A stretch of 64,000 nucleotides of DNA from Gaetbulibacter_A sp043876815 (GCF_043876815.1 NZ_JBAWKA010000002.1:62001-126000), one strand, 5' to 3'; shown: positions 27,987-37,122, numbered from the stretch's first letter. Numbers and translations are program-made. Notes: generated by a model from the letters alone, not told the origin.

Positions 27987-29732
27987 ATGAAACTAAAACT
28001 AATCATAATCACCATCCTATTGTCTACACTTTATTTTACTTGTGAAAAAGATGAAGTTCAGTCAAACGGAACAGGTGTAGCAAATTTTTCAATAAAAGAA
28101 ATTACTGAAGTTGAAAATGCCACTACTGCTTTAGGAATTAACATCGGTATTGACGCATATAATCATGCAGCGGGAACTATTTCAGTGTCCGTTACCGGTG
28201 GAGAATATGGAACCGATTTTGAAACGAGTGCAGGTAGTGCCTCTTTTGAGCTTGAAGTTGATGCGAACAGTTTGTTGGAGACGTTCTCCATACAACCTGT
28301 AGATGATGACCTTATCGAGGATAACAAAACCTTAACAATTACTTTAACCGATGCCACGGGTGGTATAGAACTTGGGGAAAATACCATAATCTCCTTTACT
28401 ATTTTAGATAATGACGATCCGTTGATTGCTCTTGTTGGTTTTGAAAGTAATACGGGTAGTATACAGGAAAATGCAACATCGAGCACAACAATAAATATGC
28501 TTTTTGATCAGGAATCAACCAATGGTGGAACAATTACTATTGAAGCTACAGGAGATGCTGTTTATGGCACTGATTATACGGTTGAAGGTCAAACCAGCGG
28601 AACAATGACTATTAATGTTCCGGCAGGAGCTGCAGCGGCTAGTTTTAATGTTCAAGCTATTGATAATTCAGAATATTCAGTAGATAAAAATATCATTTTT
28701 ACCATTACGGATGTTTCCGGTGGACTAGCAATTGGAACTACTCCAGAAACAACGATTTCTATAGTTAATGATGATGCTGCACCAAATCCGGTAATCGATT
28801 TTAACACATCTAACCCTGTAACCATAGACGAAGGAGCAGGTACGGTGACTATAAATTTTGATATTTCAGGAACTACAACGGCCGATGCCACTATTGAATT
28901 AACAGCATCGGGTACAGCCACGATAGGAGATGACTATACCTTCAATGGGGATAGTTCAAATCCTTACAGTTTAATGATTCCTGCAGGTTCTTCCTCAGCA
29001 TCATTAGACCTGGTGATTACGGATGATACGTCTTTTGAAGGTGATGAGCCTTTTTCTTTGGATATGACCAATGCTTCAGGAGGATTGAACCTCGGTTCAA
29101 CATTAATTCAATATAATTCAAACATTGTTGAAAATGACCCGGACCCTAATGCCTATAGTTATGTTGAAACCTTTGAATCCAACGATGGATCTAATACTTA
29201 TTTAAATGATGTTTTAGGATTTCAAAATATCATTTTACCAACACAAGATATTTCAAATAAACAAATTGATTTGATCACTAACGCTGGTAATTTCAGTGAT
29301 GTAGATGACGTTACAGCAACCTCTAATAATGGTTTGAATTTATTCTATAACAGCAATCAGGTAGCTACGGATTTTGGAACCATTGATAATGTTGTTGTAA
29401 CACCCGTACAGACAGGAAGAGGTACGATTAACATTTCTGTTGATGTGGCCTATGCCTTTAAGAATCAAAACTCTGGTCAGGCCACAATCTATTGGTCTCA
29501 AACCTATGATGGATCTGGTACTTTCAATGAAAGTGATTGGACGGTTCTGGCCACTGAAACAGCAGCAAGCATGGATGGAGAAGGCTTTGGTAATAATTCT
29601 TATAAGAGAGAAACCTTTACCGTAAATGCAACCGGAGATTTTTATATCGCAATGCGTGTTACCCAAACTATTGATTTTGATTTTTACAGAACCAGATGGC
29701 GCTTTGATAATGTAAAAGCCATCGCCCAATAA
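27987..29732 (+). CDS. Calx-beta repeat lipoprotein, candidate surface glycan-binding protein
   Basis: A 581-residue lipoprotein (Cys19). Three Calx-beta-type repeats of about 105 residues follow each other (about 45-150, 152-258, 270-378); each has an 'E....T.tI......G..YGtDYt' start and a 'NDD' end. A C-terminal jelly-roll-like domain (about 385-581) starts YVETFES and ends with WRFDNVKAIA. No catalytic motif is seen. Such extended surface proteins in PULs usually capture polysaccharide next to SusCD; that role is inferred. It is preceded by a leader copied from the gene before it. Confidence 0.75.
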   Translation: MKLKLIIITILLSTLYFTCEKDEVQSNGTGVANFSIKEITEVENATTALGINIGIDAYNHAAGTISVSVTGGEYGTDFETSAGSASFELEVDANSLLETFSIQPVDDDLIEDNKTLTITLTDATGGIELGENTIISFTILDNDDPLIALVGFESNTGSIQENATSSTTINMLFDQESTNGGTITIEATGDAVYGTDYTVEGQTSGTMTINVPAGAAAASFNVQAIDNSEYSVDKNIIFTITDVSGGLAIGTTPETTISIVNDDAAPNPVIDFNTSNPVTIDEGAGTVTINFDISGTTTADATIELTASGTATIGDDYTFNGDSSNPYSLMIPAGSSSASLDLVITDDTSFEGDEPFSLDMTNASGGLNLGSTLIQYNSNIVENDPDPNAYSYVETFESNDGSNTYLNDVLGFQNIILPTQDISNKQIDLITNAGNFSDVDDVTATSNNGLNLFYNSNQVATDFGTIDNVVVTPVQTGRGTINISVDVAYAFKNQNSGQATIYWSQTYDGSGTFNESDWTVLATETAASMDGEGFGNNSYKRETFTVNATGDFYIAMRVTQTIDFDFYRTRWRFDNVKAIAQ

Positions 29733-29761
29733 TTATTAATCTAACAAAAACTGAAACAAAA

Positions 29762-30103
29762 ATGAAACGAATTATAACTAGTATTTTACTGATTTTGGGA
29801 CTTAGTCTAAGTCTCTCAGCGCAATCAAAAATGGAGAATAAAGCCGCTGAACGTGCCGAAAAATTTAATACCGAAATCGTTGCTGGGGATAAATCACAGG
29901 CCTTAACAGACGATCAAATAGCGCAAATAACCGAACTGGAAATGAACCGTCTTAAAGAGGTGAGGGGTTTACGCAAAAGTAACGCTGATAAGGAAGCCAT
30001 AAAGGCTGTAAATAAAAAGTATTTTAAGCAGATGTATTCTGAAGTGCTCACCAAGGAACAAAAGAAAGCACGCAGTAAAGGAAAAGATAAGGTAAAAAAT
30101 TAA
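29762..30103 (+). CDS. Small secreted helical protein of unknown function
   Basis: A 113-residue protein with a clear signal peptide (cut near LSAQS, about 20). The mature part is charged, rich in Lys, Glu and Ala, and looks wholly alpha-helical, with heptad-like spacing around 'QALTDDQIAQITELEMNRLKE'. This resembles small periplasmic helical proteins of the Spy/CpxP type in general character only; I cannot assign it to a family. It lies 29 bp after the Calx-beta gene and 19 bp before the GH5 gene, inside the operon. Confidence 0.7.
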   Translation: MKRIITSILLILGLSLSLSAQSKMENKAAERAEKFNTEIVAGDKSQALTDDQIAQITELEMNRLKEVRGLRKSNADKEAIKAVNKKYFKQMYSEVLTKEQKKARSKGKDKVKN

Positions 30104-30122
30104 CGATAGTTAGTAGTTAATA

Positions 30123-31502
30123 ATGAAGCACCTAACATTTCCTATTGCGATACTTTTCCTCGTTTCATTTTCAATAAAAAGTATTGGTCAGGCGACCCCT
30201 CAGCAAATGGTCGCGAAAATGGGCAGAGGTATTAATTTAGGAAATGTTTTAAGTGCTCCTTACGAGGGCAATTGGGCGCCGGCCGTGGAAGAATCCTATT
30301 TTGAAGATGTCGTTGCTGAAGGTTTTACAACTGTGAGGATTCCGATCAGGTTTGATAAGCACACAACGGCTCTAACGGATGTTACATACACCGATGGCAG
30401 TAATAATTACATTGGTAGTGCAAATGATTATACGGTAGACCAAAATTATCTGGATCGGGTTGAACAAGTTGTAGATTGGGCACTTAGCAAGGGTCTTGTG
30501 GCCATTATCGACGTACATGGCGATAAGTGGTTTTGGGAAAGTTATGATACCACAAGTGCGGAGTACAAAACAGGTAATGACCTGTTAGCTGCGGAAGACC
30601 GTTTCCGGGCTATATGGAGTGCTATTGCAAATCGTTTTCAAACAAAATCTGAAAATCTATTGTTTGAAATTATGAATGAGCCATATTTTAGTATGTCGGC
30701 TTCAGAGGTTGATGCCGTAAACACAAATATTCTCGGTATCATTCGGCAAGCCAATCCCACCCGAAATGTGATCATCACTGGAGGTGAAGCTAATTCCTGG
30801 CAAGCCCCACTGCAAATATCGAATTCCCTCATTGCCAGTGATACTCATTTAATAGCAACTTTCCATTACTATGTGCCCTTCAAATTTACAAGTTCCTCAA
30901 AGCAACAATACTCTGATTATGATTGGGGAACCGATACTGACAAAGCCAATGTAGATAGTCATTTTGATACTGTTTTAAACTGGTCTCAAACGAATAATAT
31001 TCCTGTTCTACTAGGTGAATTTGGAGCTGATAATAGCTGTGGTTATGATTATGTAAACAATGTTTGTGGTCCCTATGGTGGCCCTGATAATCTTTCGAGG
31101 GTTTTGTACCATGATTATATTGCAGAGGCTGCTTTAAGTCGTGGCTTTAGTTTTACTGCTTGGGACGCCGGTGAAAAATCAAATAAAACGATTTACAAGG
31201 TGTCAGACAGGAGCTGGGTGGAAGATGTGAAAAACGCCCTTCTGGGAAAAGGGACTCTTAGTTTGGCTCAAGTGAAATCAAAAAATGATTTTCAATTGTT
31301 TCCAAATCCTTCAACAGGTGTCGTCAAAATTCAATCCAACAAAACAATTTCAAATATTCACTTATACACTAGTCTAGGTCAGTTTTACCCAAAAGAAAAC
31401 TCAGAATTAATTGATGTTTCAGATTTAAAATCCGGGATATATCTGGTAAAGGTCATTTTTGAAAACGGTGAAACTAATTGCAAAAAATTACTAATTAATT
31501 AA
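30123..31502 (+). CDS. GH5 family endo-beta-glycanase exported by T9SS
   Basis: A 459-residue enzyme with a Sec signal (SIGQA) and a canonical GH5 barrel: GRGINLGNVL (35-44), VRIPIRFDKH (71-80), acid/base Glu186 in MNEPY, HYYVPF and nucleophile Glu299 in LLGEFG. The last roughly 80 residues (LFPNPSTGVVKI to KKLLIN) are a T9SS sorting tail, so the enzyme should be secreted or attached to the cell surface. GH5 covers cellulases, mannanases, xylanases and others; the subfamily cannot be set here. It is the active counterpart of the nucleophile-less relative at 26511. Confidence 0.9.
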   Translation: MKHLTFPIAILFLVSFSIKSIGQATPQQMVAKMGRGINLGNVLSAPYEGNWAPAVEESYFEDVVAEGFTTVRIPIRFDKHTTALTDVTYTDGSNNYIGSANDYTVDQNYLDRVEQVVDWALSKGLVAIIDVHGDKWFWESYDTTSAEYKTGNDLLAAEDRFRAIWSAIANRFQTKSENLLFEIMNEPYFSMSASEVDAVNTNILGIIRQANPTRNVIITGGEANSWQAPLQISNSLIASDTHLIATFHYYVPFKFTSSSKQQYSDYDWGTDTDKANVDSHFDTVLNWSQTNNIPVLLGEFGADNSCGYDYVNNVCGPYGGPDNLSRVLYHDYIAEAALSRGFSFTAWDAGEKSNKTIYKVSDRSWVEDVKNALLGKGTLSLAQVKSKNDFQLFPNPSTGVVKIQSNKTISNIHLYTSLGQFYPKENSELIDVSDLKSGIYLVKVIFENGETNCKKLLIN

Positions 31503-31524
31503 CTCAAAACTAAACACTAAAACG

Positions 31525-32721
31525 ATGAGAAAAATTACGCTCTTAACTTTGATCTTTTTACCCCTTTTTGGATTTTCCCAAACATTCGATTTCACCAACA
31601 CGGCCGATGGTTGGGATGCCGTTACTACAGGGGCGACATTAACCCCTAACGCGACCTTCGTGGCTGTCGATTTAGCCGAAGGTGTAAACAACCCAAAATT
31701 TGGATCTAGCACGGCAGGTGTTGACGGTGTTACGAACACCATTTGTTCGGTAACCCTTCAAAACCTTAGTGTTAATGGACCAACATTCTTAAGAATTTCT
31801 TATCCAAAGGCTGCCGGTGGTCGTGTATATCAACAACAAGATATTACTGCCGGAGACTCCGGATATGTCACCTATTATTTTGATTTAACAAATTCCGAAT
31901 GGGGTGATACCGCTACAGAAAATGATATACAGGTTCATTTTAAAGCAGCAGGAAATGCAACCTATACGGTGCCTGTGGGAGGTGTAACGGTTAATATTGA
32001 TAAAATTGATTTTATTTCGTCAATACCTACCACGCTTCGAGAGAGCTACACTTTTGATACAGATGATGATGTAGAAGGTTTTATAGCCACAAACGGAAGT
32101 ATTTCAGGGCCAGTGAGTGGGGTTTTAACCTTTACGCCCGTAGCAGATAAATATGCTAAAATTGAGCAAACTTTGCATCATGTGGATGCTGATGTTCATA
32201 AGTATATTCATATAACTTTAAAAAATAATTCGGCTACCAACGATCAACTGAGATTTATTTATGGAACAAATACAAGAACCATGACAATGAGTACCGGTGA
32301 TTCCTCAGACCAAACCTATACTTTTGATTTGTCAGATATCGGGGTTGATCCTGAATGGACTGGAAATCAAACGTTCGCTATAGGAATTGGTTCAACAGTT
32401 GCAGCAACACCGGGTCAGGCTAATGATGTCGGTACTCTTGAAATTAATTCTGTGGTAGCTGATAATACCTTATCTAGTGGTGAATTCAATACGGCTTCAT
32501 TCAGTATGTATCCGAATCCGGCAAATAGCTATCTTAATTTTCAAACTACTGATGAAATTTCAAGTATTAAAATTTATGATATCACAGGTAAAGTTGTGAT
32601 GACTTCTTACGATTTAAATAACAAAAGAATAGACGTCTCGCAATTAACATCAGGAATATATCTTTTGCATTTACAAACAACAGATAATAATAACGGTGTA
32701 AGAAAATTGATAAAGCAATAA
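31525..32721 (+). CDS. T9SS-exported protein with two carbohydrate-binding-like domains
   Basis: A 398-residue secreted protein. After the signal peptide (FGFSQ, about 19) come two related beta-sandwich units, about 20-165 (FDFTNTADGWDA start, INIDKIDF-like end) and about 172-310 (YTFDTDDDVEGF start). Both have the 'f.f.tddd.eGf' opening common in jelly-roll carbohydrate-binding modules. A T9SS sorting domain fills about 325-398 (MYPNPANSYLNF to RKLIKQ). No catalytic residues are seen, so it is probably a surface glycan-binding protein. It is the last gene before the 32.79-kb terminator. Confidence 0.75.
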   Translation: MRKITLLTLIFLPLFGFSQTFDFTNTADGWDAVTTGATLTPNATFVAVDLAEGVNNPKFGSSTAGVDGVTNTICSVTLQNLSVNGPTFLRISYPKAAGGRVYQQQDITAGDSGYVTYYFDLTNSEWGDTATENDIQVHFKAAGNATYTVPVGGVTVNIDKIDFISSIPTTLRESYTFDTDDDVEGFIATNGSISGPVSGVLTFTPVADKYAKIEQTLHHVDADVHKYIHITLKNNSATNDQLRFIYGTNTRTMTMSTGDSSDQTYTFDLSDIGVDPEWTGNQTFAIGIGSTVAATPGQANDVGTLEINSVVADNTLSSGEFNTASFSMYPNPANSYLNFQTTDEISSIKIYDITGKVVMTSYDLNNKRIDVSQLTSGIYLLHLQTTDNNNGVRKLIKQ

Positions 32722-32771
32722 TATCCTAAGGTAAAACCTCCCTTTGCAATTGTTAATAGCGATGCATAATG

Positions 32772-32806
32772 AAAATCGGTTAAAATTAAATTAACCGATT
32801 TTTTAT
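32772..32806. terminator. Strong bidirectional intrinsic terminator between convergent operons
   Basis: AATCGGTTAA (32774-32783) pairs perfectly with TTAACCGATT (32791-32800) around a 7-nt loop. The right arm is followed by TTTT and then ATTT; the left arm is preceded by AAs that become Us on the opposite transcript. It sits between the end of the 9.5-32.7 kb run and the end of the minus-strand GH49-like gene, as expected for a shared terminator. Confidence 0.85.
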
Positions 32807-32890
32807 TTACTTTTTGATATTTAATAAAATTGAAATGATAAACTTTTTTACAGTATTTTGAAATTCTCAAATGTAAAATTCAAGATAAAA

Positions 32891-34987
32891 TTAATTCACT
32901 ATTAATTTATTATTAGACGAACCTTTAGTATTGGTTATGCTCAGTAAATAAAGGCTATTCGAATAGGGTGAAACGTCAATTTGAAAAGTTCTTATATCAA
33001 GATCTTTATGTATTAACAGCTTCCCTGTTAGGGAATAAAGCGAGACGTTTTTTAGGTTTGTTTCGCTTTCAATATTAATGTATCTATTATCAGGGTCAAG
33101 AAAAACCTTAACGCCTAGATTTGAAAATTCATTGGTTTTTAACGTTCCTGAATCGTTCACGGTTACCTGACAAGTATCTGTATAATTACCATTATTTGAG
33201 GTTACCGTAATGGTTGTGCTCCCCGAAGAAACCGGATTTAACAAGCCGTTCTCATTTACGGTTAATACAGAAGTGTTGGAAGATATCCAGGTTACGCTTT
33301 TATCGGTGGCGTCTGTAGGAGTTATTGTAGCCGTTAACTGATGTACGTTTTCAATCTCCAAATCGCTCGAAAGGCAATTGTCAATTGTTACACCAGTTGT
33401 TGCAATAGCGCTAAAAATAACAGTATTTGGATTCACGAATTCAGTGTAAAAATTACCATCTTCAAAACTGGTCAAAATCTTGCCGTTAAAATAGCAGTTT
33501 TTAAACCAAATGTTTTCCCATTTTCTGGCATCATCAAGACCGATCATAGTATTTTGTGGTTTTCCTCTTGTGGCATCTAAGCTTGAGCTAACGCCATCGT
33601 GTTCCTGATGTACATTTTCTATAATAATATTACTCATAGTTGCACTTCCGGTACCATCGATCATAGTGGCATAAAATGGGGGGAAAGCCGGTAATGGATC
33701 TTCAACTACAATATTTTTAACAAGAATATTTGAAAAAGAAGAAGATGTTGGTGTTTGTCTGAAACTTACGATGCGACCACCATCCCACCAATGCCATTGC
33801 GCACGGTGGTAAATGACCTTAACGTTATTAAATGAACAAGTGCTGCCATCAGGAACGTTCTGCAGGAATAACACGGCGCCATTGGTGTCGTTCCAAACCA
33901 CATTATCGTGTTGATGAACATCAGACTGGCCGAAATAAAAGGCATCATCCTGAACTCTAAAAAAGCAATCGGATACTTCGGAAGCCCGAAATGCATTAAT
34001 ACCGTCACTATTTTTTCTCCAGGCCAGTATTTTTAGGTTTTTATAAATATTGGGATTTGCGTTATTCCCACTGGAATGTCCCATATTAAAAGTGTGGAAT
34101 GCGGGATCTGCAACAACGAAACCTTCAAGGTGAGCACCTTCGGCTTGGTAAGTGAACGGTTTGAATTCCTTTCCCTGATCGGCAGGGAGTCTCGCGATAT
34201 CTTCACCACTAATAGTGCCTGATCCATACACTTTCCAATTTTGGGAAGCGCTGGGTCCCCAGGCATCCAAAGGATGTATAGTTCCTTTTACAACGGCATC
34301 ACCGGGAATGTATAGCACTTCATTGCTATATATTTTAAAGGACATCCCAATTTCGTGAACGCCGGGAGCGAAAATGATGGTATTCCAATCAGTACGGTCA
34401 ATAGTATTAATATCTTCGCTTGGTTGCACGACTCTTACCGTGGGATCATTTACATCCGGTACAGTAAACATAGGATTCCCAAAAAGGGTTATGGTGTGTA
34501 CCTTAGGTCCGTTGTAACCATACCCAGTATAGTTATTTTCCATTTGACCATTTATATCCACATTCACGTTTGCAGGTTCCGTAAAAGTAACATAGGCCTT
34601 TCCATCGGTTATAACGGCTTCAGAAGCATCAGCGACAGGTCTTACCATCGCCTCTGTTATTGGTGTTCCATCTTTTTTAGCAATTTCAACGATAACACTA
34701 TCACCGTTGAAATCGGATTCGAAAGTAATCCATGAAGCAGTGAAACCTCGGATGAGGTCATAGTAAGCATCTTCCGGATCTTCGGCAACTTCCTTGCCTC
34801 TAGTCTGTAAAACGAAAGCATCTCTCCATGCTGTATCATCTTCATTTACAAATTTTACACGACAGGTGTAATGGTCGGAAGCTGATCGGCCGGGAATGTT
34901 GTCATAAGTAACAAGCTGTTGGGCTTGAGTCGTTGTATAACATAATAGCAGACCAATAAGGGTCTGCAGAAAGAATAAATTTTTCAT
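32891..34987 (-). CDS. GH49-like parallel beta-helix hydrolase with Big_2 domain and T9SS tail
   Basis: A 698-residue protein. After the signal peptide (TTQAQ, about 23) comes a beta-sandwich (about 26-180), then a right-handed beta-helix (about 190-520) with FAPGVHEIG, YIPGDAVVKGT and YGSGTISGE (254-262), a bacterial Ig-like group 2 domain (about 548-612) and a T9SS tail. The order sandwich plus helix and the residues Asp328 (NSDG) and Asp347-Asp348 (VQDDAF) match the three catalytic aspartates of GH49 dextranases and isopullulanases as I remember them. GH49 enzymes cut alpha-glucans; the sulfatase context here suggests another alpha-linked polymer. A paralogue without the last two domains lies at 52127. 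A TTG-N18-AATCTTTG match upstream may be a promoter. Confidence 0.75.
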   Translation of the reverse strand: MKNLFFLQTLIGLLLCYTTTQAQQLVTYDNIPGRSASDHYTCRVKFVNEDDTAWRDAFVLQTRGKEVAEDPEDAYYDLIRGFTASWITFESDFNGDSVIVEIAKKDGTPITEAMVRPVADASEAVITDGKAYVTFTEPANVNVDINGQMENNYTGYGYNGPKVHTITLFGNPMFTVPDVNDPTVRVVQPSEDINTIDRTDWNTIIFAPGVHEIGMSFKIYSNEVLYIPGDAVVKGTIHPLDAWGPSASQNWKVYGSGTISGEDIARLPADQGKEFKPFTYQAEGAHLEGFVVADPAFHTFNMGHSSGNNANPNIYKNLKILAWRKNSDGINAFRASEVSDCFFRVQDDAFYFGQSDVHQHDNVVWNDTNGAVLFLQNVPDGSTCSFNNVKVIYHRAQWHWWDGGRIVSFRQTPTSSSFSNILVKNIVVEDPLPAFPPFYATMIDGTGSATMSNIIIENVHQEHDGVSSSLDATRGKPQNTMIGLDDARKWENIWFKNCYFNGKILTSFEDGNFYTEFVNPNTVIFSAIATTGVTIDNCLSSDLEIENVHQLTATITPTDATDKSVTWISSNTSVLTVNENGLLNPVSSGSTTITVTSNNGNYTDTCQVTVNDSGTLKTNEFSNLGVKVFLDPDNRYINIESETNLKNVSLYSLTGKLLIHKDLDIRTFQIDVSPYSNSLYLLSITNTKGSSNNKLIVN

Positions 34988-35138
34988 GGTTTGAAGATTT
35001 TGGTGGCGGTTTTTTAAAACAAAGATTTTGTCATTTTTAATATGTCAATAATAATAAGGTCTTTTAATTTTGAATTAACCATAATGACAGGACTGTTTTT
35101 GAATGGGATTTCTTTGGCATCTTAAGAAAATAGAGAGA

Positions 35139-35156
35139 AGCCCTTTAAAAAGGGCT
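35139..35156 (-). terminator. Probable intrinsic terminator after the T9SS binding-domain gene
   Basis: AGCCCTT (35139-35145) pairs with AAGGGCT (35150-35156) around a 4-nt loop. Read on the minus strand, the hairpin lies 64 bp past the stop of the gene at 35220-36107 and is followed by a pyrimidine-rich stretch (TCTCTCTATTTTC) rather than a pure T-run. It separates that gene from the GH49-like gene. Confidence 0.55.
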
Positions 35157-35219
35157 CCCCAATATTGTGTTTAATGTTTTCGAATGTAATCAAAATAGAT
35201 TACCTCAATTTTAAAGAAA

Positions 35220-36107
35220 TTACTTTATTACCAATTTACTGGTTGATGAACCTTTGGAATTGGTTATTTTTAGCAAGTAAAGTCCTTTCGCATATGCGGA
35301 TACATCAAATTGGAACTCTTTAGAATCGACCTCTTTATTAAAGATTTGTTTTCCTGTTATGGAGTAAAGTGAGATGTTTTCCAATTGACTCTCACTTTTT
35401 ATACTTGATAAAGAATGGGCGGGATTCGGATACATGCTTACTCCAATTTTCTTTAGCTCATTTACAGATAAGGTGGCTTCTGGTCCTGTTAAGGTAATAT
35501 TGTCAAAATAATAGGTGTTATTCTCACCAGCGTGCTGCACACGTAAAACTAAAAATTTAGCATCTTTACCTCCAGAGGTATTTGCTCTTATGGATACACT
35601 TACAGTTGCTTCGATATATCCAGTTCCTAGATCCTGCCAGGTAATTGTTCCACCATTGTCGATAATTGTTCGCGTAGCACTATTTACGTTAGCCATATCC
35701 TCATCGAATGCAACTACAACCATCCAAACAGGCCTTATTGTTGGTGCCGATGTTGTTTTCATAAATACAGAAAAGGTGTAATTTCCAGGGCCATTTGCAC
35801 TTATATCAACTGGACTAACTCCAAGTACAGCATTGGAAGTTTCTCCAATCGAATTTTGGATTGTCGATTTAAGGGCTTGGGAGCCACCTTGACCTTCACC
35901 AGGAGCTAATCCGCTGTTGGCCTCGTCAAAAATATCGTCTGGTGTATTTTCAAGAATGGAAAACCCATCAATAAAATAGTTCTTGTTATCAGAAGTGGTC
36001 ATTGCGGTGCTCGATTCCATATCTCCATTTGTGATAGGGATATTTTCTTGTCCAAAAGACAGAAAAAAGGTCGTAAGAAATAAAAAGGAAATAGTAATTT
36101 TTTTCAT
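35220..36107 (-). CDS. T9SS-exported carbohydrate-binding-like protein
   Basis: A 295-residue protein with a signal peptide (LSFGQE, about 20), one jelly-roll-like module (about 22-208; 'NIPITNGDMESS' start, 'NNTYYFDNITLTG' end) and a T9SS tail (about 220-295; MYPNPAHSL to KLVIK). The module resembles CBM4/9-type domains. The T9SS tail is very similar to that of the neighbouring GH49-like enzyme (both end YLL.ITN.KGSS...KL), which suggests a shared or shuffled export cassette. No catalytic residues are seen. A paralogue without the tail follows upstream at 36284. Confidence 0.75.
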   Translation of the reverse strand: MKKITISFLFLTTFFLSFGQENIPITNGDMESSTAMTTSDNKNYFIDGFSILENTPDDIFDEANSGLAPGEGQGGSQALKSTIQNSIGETSNAVLGVSPVDISANGPGNYTFSVFMKTTSAPTIRPVWMVVVAFDEDMANVNSATRTIIDNGGTITWQDLGTGYIEATVSVSIRANTSGGKDAKFLVLRVQHAGENNTYYFDNITLTGPEATLSVNELKKIGVSMYPNPAHSLSSIKSESQLENISLYSITGKQIFNKEVDSKEFQFDVSAYAKGLYLLKITNSKGSSTSKLVIK

Positions 36108-36205
36108 AATATTTAATTGTTTCAGTTAATAGTTAATTGTTTTAGTTAGCTATAAATTATATTAAATCAAACCTAGTGATTAGGATGAAATATTATTAGA
36201 TACTT

Positions 36206-36224
36206 TTGTCTCAAAATGTGACAA
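36206..36224. promoter_or_regulatory. 19-bp imperfect palindrome, candidate operator
   Basis: TTGTCTCAAAATGTGACAA is symmetric except for one T/T pair and the three-base centre. It lies 99 bp upstream of the minus-strand gene starting at 36107, in the 176-bp gap between the two binding-protein genes. The size and symmetry suit a dimeric regulator, but no second identical copy was seen in the window. Confidence 0.35.
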
Positions 36225-36283
36225 TAAATAGTTCATTAATTAAAAATCTTGATGGTGTTAATTTTTAAGTTAGACTTTTTATT

Positions 36284-36919
36284 TTAATCCAACTTTGTTA
36301 AAGAAAAATCGTCGAAAAAATAGGTATTATCAAATCGTCCGTGTTGAATTTGTAATCTCAAAAATTGAGCATCCTTACCTTCAGGGTTTTTAGTTAATTT
36401 TATAGTGATAGATTGTTCCTGGTATCCATTATTAAGGTCTTTCCAGGCTACTGTGCCACCATTATCTACATGGGTAAGGGTTTGTTTGCTGACATCATTT
36501 TTTTTCTCGTCTATGGCACTGCATACAATCCAAAATGGTCTGGCAGAAAAAGCGTCTGCTGTTTTAACGTAAAAGGTGAATTTGTAGGTTCCAGGTCCAT
36601 AATTACTGATGTCTGTATCACCAACCGCCAGCGTTACATCGGCTGTTTTGCCTTCAGCGTCGTTAACTTTGGATTTAAGGGCTTGAGAATTATCAATGCC
36701 TTCACCGGGGGCTAAGCCACTATTAGAGACATCAAATTTACTGGGCTCTGCATTTTCATTAAAAAACATACCTTCTACGGCCCATTTTTTCCAGAATTTT
36801 TTGCTTTTAAAAAGGGCTGTCTGATCTTCCAAATCGCCATTAGTAATCGGTATATTAACTTGGGCAAATAGGCCTGAACCCATCATAATGGTTAGGGAAT
36901 AGATTAAAAAGTTTTTCAT
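36284..36919 (-). CDS. Secreted carbohydrate-binding-like protein without T9SS tail
   Basis: A 211-residue protein with signal peptide (GLFAQ, about 20) and a single jelly-roll-like module that aligns with that of the protein at 35220: both share NIPITNGD at the start, SNSGLAPGEG or ANSGLAPGEG, SQALKS, DNGGT and an NTYFFDDFSLT or NTYYFDNITLT end. It has no sorting tail, so it would stay in the periplasm unless carried otherwise. I chose the ATG at 36919, where the signal peptide begins, over an in-frame ATG 63 bp upstream. Confidence 0.72.
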   Translation of the reverse strand: MKNFLIYSLTIMMGSGLFAQVNIPITNGDLEDQTALFKSKKFWKKWAVEGMFFNENAEPSKFDVSNSGLAPGEGIDNSQALKSKVNDAEGKTADVTLAVGDTDISNYGPGTYKFTFYVKTADAFSARPFWIVCSAIDEKKNDVSKQTLTHVDNGGTVAWKDLNNGYQEQSITIKLTKNPEGKDAQFLRLQIQHGRFDNTYFFDDFSLTKLD

Positions 36920-37092
36920 AAAAAGTGTTGTTGTTTTGATTAACATTAATTTAGTTGATGCTAAGGTATCTACTTCACCCATAATCGAATGCCTTATTAT
37001 ATTCCAAAAAATAGATAGATTTTGTTCGGTGAGTTAGAGATGTGCTGGATTGGTAAATGAAGGCACTTCCAACTCGTAAAAATGGAAGGTTA

Positions 37093-37122
37093 CTCTCAAA
37101 TATTGGTTATTACCAATGAGAG
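37093..37122. other. Imperfect hairpin downstream of sensor/regulator 2
   Basis: CTCTC (37093-37097) and ATTGGT (37102-37107) pair with ACCAAT (37112-37117) and GAGAG (37118-37122), with a 4-nt bulge on one side and a TATT loop. It lies 73 bp past the stop of the minus-strand regulator. There is no T-run on the correct side for an intrinsic terminator, so its role is unclear. Confidence 0.35.

Noticed and set aside
28163..28921. Opposite-strand open frames across the Calx-beta gene
   Set aside because: They are open only because of biased codon use on the coding strand; no signal peptide, start context or family motif supports them.
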